From NCBI RefSeq assembly GCF_019175285.1, contig NC_056527.1:113800230-113864229 (forward strand): a stretch of 64,000 nt of DNA, in the 5' to 3' direction. The notes under the pieces are model-generated. The model did no database searches and had not been told where the DNA came from. It saw only the letters and a list, made by a program, of their open reading frames with translations. Every line of letters starts with the position of its first letter. The first letter of the stretch is position 1. The DNA is from Sceloporus undulatus (Eukaryota > Chordata > Lepidosauria > Squamata > Phrynosomatidae). This document shows positions 36,336 through 47,600 of this stretch, piece by piece. A program made the position numbers and the translations under genes.

Positions 36336-36537
36336 AAATTAAAGAAAAGATGTACAATTGTATCCAGTCTGTAGGTTGGATCCATGTCAGTGAAGATGTC
36401 AAGTAGACCCAATGAAATTAAAAGGACATAAGTCATAACTAATTGAGTACTCTTTGCTTTCAATACTTCTCTTCTGATTATGATTGTGCCTGGAGCCAAC
36501 CTAAGAACTCCTGACCAGTGGTCCTGGGAATATATAC

Positions 36538-37150
36538 CGTGTTTCCCCAGAAATAAGACACTGTCTTATATTTATTTTTCCTTAAGAAGAGACACTATGA
36601 CCTGATACAGACAGGCCAGAAAAAAGCTGCTTCGAGTCACTTTGGAGGTATGGTGTTTCAATGATGCATGCGTCCTAAGAGTCTGGAAGCTGCACCAAAG
36701 CTGCACTCCAGTCCTTAGGACTGAAGTCTGGCTTTGGTGCGGCTTCAGGACTCTTAGGACGCATATATCATTGAAACACCATACCTCCAAAGTGACTTGA
36801 AGCAGCTTTATTTTGGCCTGTCTGTATAGGGCCTATGGCTTATTTTCGGCAGATATCTTATTTTTTATTAAATATGGTACAACAATCTACATTTATTCAA
36901 ATATAAAGTCGTCTTCTTCTGGAACATCATCATAACTCTCCAAATCTGGAATTCTATCCTGAATTTCTTGCAACTCTATTTCCTTTAGAACTATTGGCCC
37001 CAATCTTTCTGCTCCCTTCCCGCTCCCTTCTAATCCGCACCGGGCCTATCGCTATGTCTGATTTTCGGGTATGGCTTATATTGCGTAAATGCTTAGAAAA
37101 CCTTTTACTGCTTATTTTATGGGTATGTCTTATTTTTGGGGAAATAGGTT
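36538..37150. mobile_element. DNA transposon remnant with a nested palindromic MITE
   Basis: Outer termini CCGTGTTTCCCCAGAAATAA and, reversed, CTATTTCCCCAAAAATAAGA are inverted repeats (a common vertebrate MITE terminus of the CCCC-AAAATAAGAC type). The outer element is split by 36599-36833. Confidence 0.65.
36599..36833. mobile_element. Palindromic MITE, 235 nt, full copy
   Basis: Arms of about 100 nt are near-perfect inverted copies. Ends are GACCTGATACAGACAGGCC and, reversed, GGCCCTATACAGACAGGCC. Flanked by TAT on both sides (36596-36598, 36834-36836), so a 3-nt target duplication is possible. Half of a second copy is at 2062-2184. Confidence 0.8.
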
Positions 37151-37194
37151 ATGTGCTGGGTGCTGAGAGCAACTTTCATAATTTCAGGATATTT

Positions 37195-37215
37195 GTGGGG
37201 GGGGGGGGGGGGGGG
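37195..37215. repeat. Poly-G run
   Basis: About 20 consecutive G. A likely spot for sequencing length error. Confidence 0.9.
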
Positions 37216-37264
37216 AAAAGGATCCCAAAGGATTCTGTGAACATTTTCATGTTGGCTGAAGTAA

Positions 37265-37640
37265 AATAATGTTATAATTTTTCAATTCATAAAAAAAGAG
37301 TCAAAGGGGATCCCAACGATCATCTAATCCCACTCCAGCCATGCAAGAATACATAAGTAAAGAACTCCTGAGTCTGATAGATGGCCTTACAGACTCTATT
37401 TTTAAAGGCTTCCAGTGAAAGAGAGCCTACCGAAACAACTTTCCAATGCAATCCATTCCAATGTTGAATAGTTCTTACTATCAGGAAGTTCTTCCTATGG
37501 TTTAAATGGAATTTCTATTTGTAATTTGCATCTTTAAGTTCCTGGCCAAGACTTTGTAGCAGCAGAAAATAAGTTTGCTCCATACCATGATTCAGATGGT
37601 TAAAGATGGCTATCATGTCACCTTGTAATCTTCCCTTCTC
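37265..37640 (-). mobile_element. CR1 LINE 3' fragment
   Basis: Reversed CR1-like sequence: CTATCAGGAAGTTCTTCCTA, GTAGCAGCAGAAAATAAGTT, GATGGCTATCATGTCACC. It resembles 23125-23420. Confidence 0.7.
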
Positions 37641-37929
37641 TGAGCTAAACCTTACCTTGTGCTGTTTTGATATGCCCACCCTGTTCTGGGACATGACACT
37701 ACATAGAAACAGACTGTGTGTTCTCAGGTTTTCTACTTCATTAAGGAATTGCTGTCCATAAACAAGCAGAAAAAGTTCTCAAAGGGTTTACAAAAGGTCT
37801 CCAACAAACAAACAAACAAAATAAAAATTTGGAAAATATGAAAATCTATCACAACTTTGCCTGCTATGGAGAAAAATGTTGACTTTTTAAAATTCAGATG
37901 TGTGAGAATGAAAATAAAGAAAGACTGGA

Positions 37930-38381
37930 ATGTGTGGTAGCTTCCCATCTCCAGAGGTTTATGGATGAAGCAGATTATCTAGATCCATTTCAAACTGGTT
38001 TTAAGCTTGGCTATTGAATGGAGGCAGCCTTGCTCACCTTAGTGGATGACATACACAGGGAATTGAACAGGGAGAGAATGTCCCTATTAGTTCTTCTGGA
38101 CCTCTCAGCAGCTTTCAACACTATCGATCATGGTATCCTTCTGGGCTGCCATACTGGTATGGGACTTGGAGGTACTGTTTTACAGTAGCTCCATCCTTCC
38201 TGCAGGGGCAAACCCAGAAGTTGGTGGTGGGGCACTCCAACCAAATCTCCTGCCCATTACCCTGTGGGGTACCTCAGAGCTCTGTGTTGTCCCATATACT
38301 ATTCAACTTATACATGAAACCCCTGGGAGAGGTTGTCCCGGGCTTTGGGATGTGGTGCCATAAAAGAGCAGATGATAACCA

Positions 38382-38382
<1 letters not shown>
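37930..38382 (+). mobile_element. LINE reverse-transcriptase fragment
   Basis: In pieces: DPFQTGFK, then LLVLLDLSAAFNTIDHGILL (RT motif A region), GMGLGGTVLQ, and in another frame GVPQSSVLSHILFNLYMKPL. These are RT motifs of an L2/CR1-type non-LTR element. It holds stops and shifts and runs into (ATT)n and the N gap. Confidence 0.75.

Positions 38383-38427
<45 letters not shown>
38383..38427. repeat. (ATT)n microsatellite ending at gap
   Basis: About 15 ATT units directly before the 100-N gap. Confidence 0.95.
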
Positions 38428-38527
38428 NNNNNNNNNNNNNNNNNNNNNNNNNNNNNNNNNNNNNNNNNNNNNNNNNNNNNNNNNNNNNNNNNNNNNNNNN
38501 NNNNNNNNNNNNNNNNNNNNNNNNNNN
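38428..38527. other. Assembly gap, 100 N
   Basis: Exactly 100 N, a conventional gap of unknown size. Confidence 0.97.
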
Positions 38528-38577
38528 TGATGGAGAATGACATTTGATATGGTTGTCAAATAAATAGTTTTGTGGTC

Positions 38578-38945
38578 TGTTGTTTTGTGCCTTCAAGTCT
38601 TTCTGACTTATGGGGTACCTAAGGCAGTCCTATATATCCATGAGGAGGTTTGGAACCAGGTTTGCTCATGAGGAGGTTTGCCAGTACCTTCCCCTGGGAC
38701 TGACAACCTCATTTTGTCAGTCTCACGGGAAGGCAATGGCAATCCCACCGCCACCGGCACAAATCGTACCAAGAAAGCCACATAAGTTGGAAATGATTGG
38801 AAGGCACACAACAACAACAAAAACGAGGCTGAGAGCATGTGACTTTACGTGCTAAATTACACTAATTGGGTTTCATGGTTGAATGGGAAATTAAACCCTG
38901 GTCTCTGGAGTGATAGTGCTCTGCTCTGTGATTGCTATTTGGGGT
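38578..38945 (-). mobile_element. SINE with a second SINE fragment nested inside
   Basis: Reversed SINE tail (TGTGCCTTCAAGTCTTTCTG) from 38585 and reversed SINE head (AATTAAACCCTGGTCTCTGG) near 38890. Between about 38695 and 38825 lies a plus-strand SINE 3' half (GGAAGGCAATGGCAATCCC, then GGAAGGCACACAACAACAAC). The two orientations show nesting. Confidence 0.65.
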
Positions 38946-39825
38946 CAGACTAGAAAACACACAAGACCCAAAACTATAATAATAATAAGTTCCCTTTCTG
39001 ACTATCTTTCGTCAGTGGTGTTCTGCAATGTACTCTAATACCTCATGCTCTATAAACATTATCCTATGTTCCATAACAATTCCTGTACTGTAAGCAATAA
39101 TTGCCCAAACATGTATTGCTGAAATGGACTTTGTGAAACTAACCACCTGATTCCTGCAACAAAACCATTATGCCTTACTGGCTCTCGGAAATATTAGTAC
39201 TGAAGTATTAATGTTAGCTATACCTTCTACTAGAAGGGATGGAGCTGAAGATAATATAGATGCAAACTCACATACAGAAATCATATGGTCAAAGCCATTT
39301 GGTTTGAAGAGGAAAGGAGAAGTGAAAGTGTAGCACCCATTAATGTAGAAAATATTGGTATTTAGATTAAGCAGAGCACAGCATATGGAAAGGCCTCATG
39401 GATGATTCCTTCTCAGACAAAGCGTTGTAAAACTCTAACACTTTTGGGGAGAAAGGGGAGGGAAGTATCCTCTGTAGGCAGGAATCGGAAAATGCTTGAA
39501 TTACATAGATCAGAGAGCATAGGGAGAAAACAAGACATGGCATCGAAGTTCCCTTTCTACTCAAAATTACTTTAAAAAAAGGATTGATGCCCCTTTACCG
39601 CCAACATTAACCTTATCTACAACTGAGTCTTTCTTGAATGTAACAATATATATGTGTGGTAAAAACAGGTTGATTTTGAAGATTATAGGAACTAAAAATA
39701 TTGATGGCAATTATGTAAAATGTGTGTTCACACCAGAAAGGAATCAAGAGATCCAAGAAATGTTTGAGTGAGCATAACATTGTGAGCCAAAGTGGGCTGA
39801 CAACACACACACAGCCTTTTGCATC

Positions 39826-40020
39826 TCCTAGATTTTGGTTCCAAGACCCTCACATTGATACCAATATCCGTGGATGTTTGAGTCCCATTAAATACAATGG
39901 ATAGTAAAATGGTGTCCAATACATAAAATGAGAAGAGCAAGGTTTGTTTCTTGTAATTTACATTTTGGGGGTAAATTACATGCTTGAATTCATGGACTAA
40001 ATATCCATGGATGTGGGCAG
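39826..40020. mobile_element. Possible Tigger-like MITE remnant
   Basis: GATACCAATATCCGTGGATG on one side and CTAAATATCCATGGATGTGG on the other look like inverted arms of the type at 14129. The termini are not clear. Confidence 0.35.
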
Positions 40021-40163
40021 CTATATAGTTTTTAGCATATAGACACAAATATATAAGCAGAGCTTGTGCATTTTAGTTAGTCTTATAAAGGTATCATTGG
40101 TTGGATGGTATTGGATCCAAACTAATGGTGCTGAATATTGGCCATTCTTGGTTACTAGGAAAT

Positions 40164-40166
<3 letters not shown>

Positions 40167-40201
<35 letters not shown>
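40167..40201. repeat. (ATT)n microsatellite upstream of inverted exon copy
   Basis: About 11 ATT units, 24 nt before the splice acceptor of the inverted V2R exon. Confidence 0.9.
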
Positions 40202-40203
<2 letters not shown>

Positions 40204-40224
40204 ACATATCTTTGCTTCTTCCAG

Positions 40225-41135
40225 ATGCAGAAAAGTGCAACAAGTGCCCAGATGATCAACATCCAAACAACAATCGAGATCAATGCATCCCCAAATATGT
40301 AAACTACATGTCTTTTGAAGAGCCTCTGGGAATGATTTTGGTTTCTTTGGTTCTTTTCTTTTCTCTGATGGCCCTTGTGATAATATGGAGCTTCTTTCAG
40401 CACAAGAATACTCCCATCATTAAAGCCAATAACTGGNNNNNNNNNNNNNNNNNNNNNNNNNTTCAAGCCCAATAACTGGGCCATTTCTTGTATCCTCTCT
40501 TCTCTTTGTCTCTTTGCTTTCTCTGCTCTTTGCTTTTCATTGGAAAACCTGGGATTTGTCTTCATTCTACGACAAACATGTTTGCCATGTTTTTTCTATT
40601 GCTGTTTCTTCAGTTTTGGCCAAAACCTTACAGTGTCTCTGCCTTCATGGCACCAAACCAGGAAACAGGATGAGAAAATGGTAGGAAAGCATTTGGCAGT
40701 TCAGTATCATTCTTGCAATCTTCTTCAAACTCATTTGTGCTTTTGGCTGGCCCTCTCCCCTTCCCCGAATGGACACTGCACTCCCAGATGGGAGAGATCC
40801 TAGTGCAATGCAACGAAGGCTCAGATTGATGTTCTACATTGTCCTCGGCTACATGGGACTTTGGCCTCATGCTTCACTTGCTTTCTTTGCCAGGAAGTTG
40901 CCTGATATTTAATGAAGCCAAACTATCACCTTCAGCATGTTGGTCTTCTGCAGTGTTTGGGTGTCTTGTCCCCACTTACCTGAGCACCAAAGGGAAATAC
41001 ATGGTGGCGTGGAGATCTTCTCCATTGGCCTCTAGTCTGGATGCTGGTTCATTTTTCCCTAGGTCTACATTTTTTCTAAGGCCTGAATCTGAACACCAGG
41101 GACCAGCTGGTGAGGAAAAAGAATCTTACTTACTA
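40225..41135 (+). pseudogene. Inverted copy of V2R exon 6, indel-rich, with a gap
   Basis: The only V2R coding sequence on the plus strand. The acceptor (TTTGCTTCTTCCAG) is kept and the first 212 nt are open: [48 protein letters not shown]. The second half of this stretch is almost identical to gene D. After a 25-N gap (40437-40461) the sequence still follows exon 6 to its end, but the frame shifts over and over, mostly through single-base losses. No exons 1-5 accompany it. Either a true inverted pseudogene fragment, or unpolished long-read sequence placed by gap filling. Confidence 0.85.
40437..40461. other. Assembly gap, 25 N, flanks overlap
   Basis: AAAGCCAATAACTGG ends the left side, and AAGCCCAATAACTGGG starts the right side a few bases after the gap. 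The two sides repeat the same exon sequence, so the real gap length is probably zero or negative. Confidence 0.9.
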
Positions 41136-41520
41136 TGTTTCTGCCCTTTTTCTCTCCTTTTCTCTAATGTGTCTCTTTAGAATGTCCCATGTTCATGGAT
41201 GGCAACAATGCATTTAGCAGTGGTTGTCTAAATGCACTAAAATAATTTAAATCAATCCTGCAACTCTTTGTTATAGCATTTAATAATTTCAACCATTTTT
41301 AAAGTGATGCTTTTTTTCTTTTTACACAGCTTAACAAACTGTGAAGATCACTTTTATATCTCTAGTAGAAAACTGGATCAATTATGAACTGATATGAAAA
41401 TTCAATAACATCATTTCAAATTATTTGTCTAAATAATATGTTAGAGAGAGAGAGTCTTGGGTACTTAATTGAAAGGCATGCATTAGGGAAAAAAAGAGGG
41501 AAAGAAAGAAGAAATTAGTA

Positions 41521-41658
41521 TGTGTATTTTTAATCTGTATAACTGCTGCTTTTATTATGTGTTATGTGACTGCATAACTTATTTATTGGAACCCGCCTTG
41601 ATCTTTGGAAAGGCGGGCTAGAAATAAAGGATTTAATTATTAGTAGTAGTAATAGTAG
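41521..41658 (+). mobile_element. Retroposon 3' end inserted at the stop codon of gene D
   Basis: TTGGAACCCGCCTTGATCTT, AAGGCGGGCTAGAAATAAAG, then an AGT/AAT-rich tail. On the left, GAAGAAATTAGTA matches the sequence just after the stop in the sister genes (GAAGAAATCAGTA in A); on the right, GTACTAGAAT matches their last codons. The insertion point is therefore in the last codons of D. Confidence 0.75.
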
Positions 41659-41661
41659 GTA

Positions 41662-44600
41662 CTAGAATTTTTTTCTCCTTTTCAGCTGATCCCTGGAATT
41701 GAGCTCAGGTCTCAGTAAAACAATGTAGAACTTAGGGAGAAAAATGAAACCCAGCAATCCAGAGCTAGATGCCAAGATGGAGAAGATCTCCACGGCCACC
41801 ATGTATTTCCCTTTGGTGCTCAGGTAAGTGGGGACAAAGGACACCCAAACACTGCAGAAGACCAGCATGCTGAAGGTGATCAGCTTGGCTTCATTAAAAG
41901 TATCAGGCAACTTCCTGGCAAAGAAAGCAATAGTGAAGCTGATGATGGCCAGAAGTCCCATGTAGCTGAGGACAATGTAGAACATCACATCTGAGCCTTC
42001 GTTGCATTGCAATAGGATCTCTCCCATCTGGGAGTGCATGTCCCATTCTGGGAATGGAGGAGAGAAAGCCAGCCAAAAGGCACAAATGAGAGTTTGAATC
42101 AGAGTTGCAAGAATAATGACTGAGACTGCCAAATGCTTTCCTAACCATTTTCTCATCCTGTTTCCTGGTTTGGTGGCCATGAAGGCCAGGACCACTGTGA
42201 GGGTTTTGGCCAAAACTGAAGAAACAGCAATAGAAAAAACAATGGCAAACAATGTTTGTCGTAGAATGCAAGACACAATCCCAGGTTTTCCAATGAAAAG
42301 CAAAGAGCAGAGAAAGCAAAGGAGCAAAGAGAAGAGGAGGATACAAGTAATGGCCCAGTTATTGGCTTTAATGATGGGAGTATTCTTGTGCTGAAAGAAG
42401 CTCCATATTATCACAAGGGCCATCAGAGAAAAGAAAAGAACCAAAGAAACCAAAATCATTCCCAAAGGCTCTTCAAAGGACATGTAGTTTACATATTTGG
42501 GGATGCACTGATCTTGATTCTTGTTTGGATGCTGATCATCTGGGCACATGTTGCACTTTTCTGTATCTGGAATAAGAAAAGACAGAGTTTAAAAAAAACA
42601 CCTTGCACTTCCTATTCATCATTGCAAATATTATGAGACACTAAACATACAAGAAAATCATTTCAAACACATCATCCTTGGAGTGCAATTCCAAGGGATT
42701 GTGTTCAAATCTGGGTGCCATCATGTTTCATTGTGTTGTGAGGGGAATTACAATTGGGAAACAGGGCATGACGACTCTCTTATGAACAGAACAGCATGCT
42801 GGAAGATGTCACAACAGAAAAGAATGCAGATTTTAACATGTTTACATACCTGGGTATATGTTGGTATTTACATACATTAAATTAAATTCATTGGGAAGAA
42901 TTATTCAAAATGCATATTCAACATACCTATGCAGACCTTCTTTTAGGAACCTCATAGAGACTATGAAATGCCCCAGAATCCCAGTTATCATCATAATCCA
43001 ATGGTATCACTGGCTGATTAAAAAGCAGTTATTTGTATTGCCAGTACTCATCATCAATGGCAGATGTTCAGTCTGTCAGTGTGCTTTCTACCTACCTGTC
43101 TGATCTGAAAACATCCCTTCAGGACACTGTGTACAGTCATAACAACAAATTTCTTTGCCCTCACGCATAGTCTTGCTCTGTCCAAGATGGCAACCCTCAA
43201 CACATGTGGATCTGGGAGGCTTCTATCCAAAAAACAGACGGAAAATATGTTTAGATGGAGACCACCTACTTTTCTCTTCTCTTTTTTTCTTATTTCCATC
43301 ACCTTTTTTTCTTATATCTGTTCCATTTAATTCTATCATATTGCAAAATCACATCATTATACCCAACTGAATTCGTCATTTTTCACATTTGGTGTGTTTT
43401 TTCCAGAATAAATATACTAAACAGCTACTGTTAAACAGCACATGGGTGAGATAGTTGAAGATCTCTTGGAGACATTGGTAGTGGCATTTTGTTAATGTGA
43501 GCTGTATTCCTAGGAGAGAGTTCTGCAGATACTATGGACCACCAAAAAGACAAATAAAGGTTGCCTAAAGCAAATGAAACCTGAACATCTACTACAAGTC
43601 AAAACAATTAAACTCAGTCTCATGTGCTTGGAACTTTTCATAAGATGAGCTGAATAAACATAACATTTTCAAAACATAAACAATAACATTCAATAACCTG
43701 AAAGACAGTAGGAAAATATCAAGACCATAGTTATTGCCTTCCCTCTTGGTTAATTCAATCAAGGAGCCTGAGCCCTGAGTTTGAAAGAGCTCAGTCATTG
43801 ACAGCCATTGAAGCTGGCTCTTGGATATCTTCTACTGAGAGGATCACCATAACAGAAAGTTGAGAAGAGAGCCAACAACAAGAACAACAACAAAGGAGTT
43901 CTTAGCTTGCCTTAATTTTCCCAGTATAAAACAATTTAGATTTGGTCACATTGACAGATTCTCAGTAATCTGCAACCAGGGACTCTTAGAGGTCTCCTGT
44001 TCATAGGGTTATCATAAGTCCAAACTGTCATGACAGCAAACAACAAAACCAAAGGATTTCTCAGCTTGAGCTTCCAGTACATATGCTTGTATTCAGTGGG
44101 ATGAGTTTCTTTTACAATGAGCGAGGTATTGGTGAGAATTTCATTTCAGGTTATTTAGAACATAATTTTCCAGTATAGAACACTTTAGACATGATATCCA
44201 TTAAGGAATCCCAAGGATCTCTTCAACAGTAATCCCTTGCACTAAAGCATCACTGGCAAGATCAGGAAAATGGTAGCTAATCATACCTCAATAAAATTGT
44301 GGTTCCACAAAATGAAATTCTGGTGGATAATGAAGTCTTTCCCTTCAGGCGCCTGGGGATCAGTCCATCCAATATGGGCTCTTTGCATGGACTGATTGGG
44401 GAAAGTAACTGTGTTGATGATATCATATCCAATTCCCAGCTCCCCATTCTCATCAAAAAAGATTTCCTCTCCAGCACTATTGTTGAAACGAATACGTTTC
44501 AGGAAGGAATGAAGCTGGAAGGGAGTTGGAAAGAAAACCATTTCAGGGCAGGGGTGGTGAAAAGGGTCACTTTGATTTCCATAAAAAATTGTGGAAATAA

Positions 44601-47600
44601 TGTCTTAGGTTCATGGCAATGTCGTGTGCAACTCCCTGCTTTTGAATCATACATAATGGACTTTCATCAGATATGAATAAACTACTACCCTTTTATACCT
44701 ATACCACGAAGGTGCAATGGAACAGAGAAAGGGATCTGAAGGCTCTTAGCATTCTCAGCCAGAATACACAGTCCATTGGAAGTATTTGAGTGGCCAAGGA
44801 CTCAGAGGAAGGTTGAGTTTCTATTTTCATAGGTGACCAGGGAAGATCTGTTACAGCAGGGGTAGGCAACCTGCGGCCCGTGGGCCAGATGCGGCCCGGC
44901 AAGGCCTTGGGACCGGCCCCAGCCCGGTCCTGCCGCCGATTGCCACCGGGGCCTTTGGGGGGCAATTGTCTATAGAAGCCTCAGAAACATGCATTTATAT
45001 TAACATTTTTTTAAAAATCAGCAAATTTTTCACGTGTCCTCCATTTTTTTAAAAAAAGTGTCTTCCATTTGAAAATTTTGTCCTACATTTGTCCTGGTTT
45101 ATTTATATATTTAATTTTTTTAAAAAAATTACTTAATTATTTAGTTTTTGTTTTTGGCTTCGGCCCCCCAGTTGTCTGAGGGACAGCAACCCGGCCCCCG
45201 GCTTAAAAAGATTGCCTACCCCTGTGTTACAGCATTCAGAGTGGGTTAAATGAGGGGGGATTTCTTTTCCTATTTGTGAACATACACATCAATAAAGTGC
45301 ATTACAACAGTGGGCAGAAGGGCATTAGAGAAGGGCAAGAGATTCTTCCTACCTGCCAGGGGTGGACATGCTGAAGCCTCCATGTGCCTCCATCTCCCCA
45401 GGACTTATGCTTTGATCTGGAAGAAAGCATGGCATGGAGAGCATGAGCTACGACATAAACAGCATTGTAGATACTGTAACTCTGGCCAGACATCCTCATT
45501 TCAAAGATAGATTCAGGAAGGCTGCTCAGCTTCTCCTTCCCAGTACAGTTGGTTGCATTGTGTATATATAAATCATATTGAGGGAGTGAACATTGAAAGG
45601 CATTGGCCCAAAGGAAAGCGGCAACATTATCGTAATTTTCATTTGGATTTATTGTGGTAAGATATTGTACATAGCCTTCTACCTCTTTTGTGGGTAGCTC
45701 AAAGGACAGTGTGCCATTGAAGGATTTGGGGGTGAAATATTGGTTTTTGAATAGGGAAGTAAAATCCCACTGACCTGTGATGATCCAAACCTTCTCTGTG
45801 GGCTTCATTTCAACAAACTCGCTGAAAACCAGAATCATGCGCAAGCCCTCCATAGATTGTGAGTCCCCATGAATAAGAATCACATTGGTATCAGTAGATG
45901 AAAGAGTAAAGTGGATTCTTGAGAATTTATTATTAAGTTGAACTATTCCTTCCCCGTGTTCTACCCAATATTTTTTCACTATTGGGATAATTTCCTTAAA
46001 GGCAAAACAAATGCTGCTCTGGAGCAGCCAAGGAACAAGTGTCCTCAATAATGCTTCCCCACTGTCATCATCTGAAACAATGAGGCCAATCCAGGTCCAT
46101 CCAAAATGCTTCAGCAGCTTGACAATCCCAACATACTGAGCCCTTTCATTTGGGATCATTCGGTAGACAGAAGGGAACTGAGCTTTATCTTTCAATGCAG
46201 GGTCAAAGGAGCTGTAACTGAGCTAAGAAAAAAGACAATTATCCTTTAGAACCAATTAAATTCTCTCATTCTTCCTTAATATAAATTATACAAAAGAGGC
46301 TGGACATCTACATTCAGGCTATTTTTCAGCTGGAAATTCTGAATTTAGGAAGGATTTAGACTCAATTGCCCATGGGGGCCCTTCCAACCCTATGATTCTG
46401 TAACTTTATGTTTCTGTTCTCCCAAAGTATTTGGCAAGATAGAACACTGAGGTAGTGGTTTTGATATGCAATAAATGCTGTTGAGGGCAACCTCCATCTA
46501 GCACTACATTCTGGGACAAATAGGAAAGGCATAGGGCTTACTGTATGATATATGCAAGAGAACACAGAATACATTTGGGGTCAAGGATTTTGAACAGTGT
46601 GAACAGTTTCAGTTACAAAGACACTTAACTCTCTTTGCGTTGTTTGTTGGTCTTAATTTAACTACTAGCAATTTTGTCCTCACTTCTGTTCCCATCACAC
46701 CTGTGAGAGGTAACTCAGAATGGAGATAGTCCAGACAAAAAGAAAAGAAAGCTTTTCTACCACAATTACACTCATCCCACATTCTCATTTGTAATGCTTC
46801 AAATATGTCTCCTTGCCAGGGCAAATATTCTTAATCAAACTGAAAGGGATTTATACTTAGGCAAGTGAATGGAGGATTTTACTCTCACCAATACAGAGGA
46901 GCTCAGTAGGTTCAAGCCTCTTTAACCCCCTTTAATCCTCCCATTACTTATCCTTCTTAATTCAGATGAAAAAACATACCTGTGCCATCTTATAGATGTT
47001 CAAGATGTGAGGCATCTGCCTAGAATTGTGAGATGACAGCCCACCAATGATGGCCATTAGCTTGTACTTTCTTTTGCAGATATAGTTCGGAGGATTCCCA
47101 TCTCCTGTGAACAGGAGAGTCATAGTCCCAGAACATGTTCCCATTTCATTGTAAGCCTTTTGAACCATCAGTTCACCCAATGTGGCATTGAATAATAGTT
47201 GGGTATTTTTGTTTATCTCCTTAAGGGCAAATTCAAATGCAAAGTACTGCTGGACCAATTTAGGTACAGTGCTGCAATGAAATGTTCACACAGTCTGAGC
47301 ATTGCCACATTCTTGAAAGCATCCTTTCACCACATGGATTAATGTACATGCATTTGACTTTGTTTTCGATTCAGAGTCATAATTAGCACAGACTGACTAA
47401 AATTTTTGGACCTAGCAAGTCATGCCGCACAATAATTTCATTCTTTAAGTGGATTTTAATAGACATTTACATACAACTCATGAGGTCTTCATTAGGCAGG
47501 GTGTTTCTCCTTATTTTATATTACATTTTCCCTCTTAATTGACATCCCTAAAACTTCCTAAAATCATAGAATTGGAAGAGACCACAAGGGCTACCCAATC

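Larger units (their letters stand above)
34190..41661. other. Spacer between genes C and D
   Basis: The longest spacer. In order: promoter and upstream block of C (to about 34900), an L1 insertion (35017-35673), a V2R exon 3 relic (36037-36335) joined to another copy of the V2R upstream block (36340-36535), nested MITEs (36538-37150), a poly-G run (37195-37215), reversed CR1 (37265-37640), LINE RT (37930-38380), a 100-N gap, nested SINEs (38578-38945), largely unassigned sequence (38950-39800), the inverted exon 6 copy (40225-41135) and the 3' flank of D. Confidence 0.65.
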
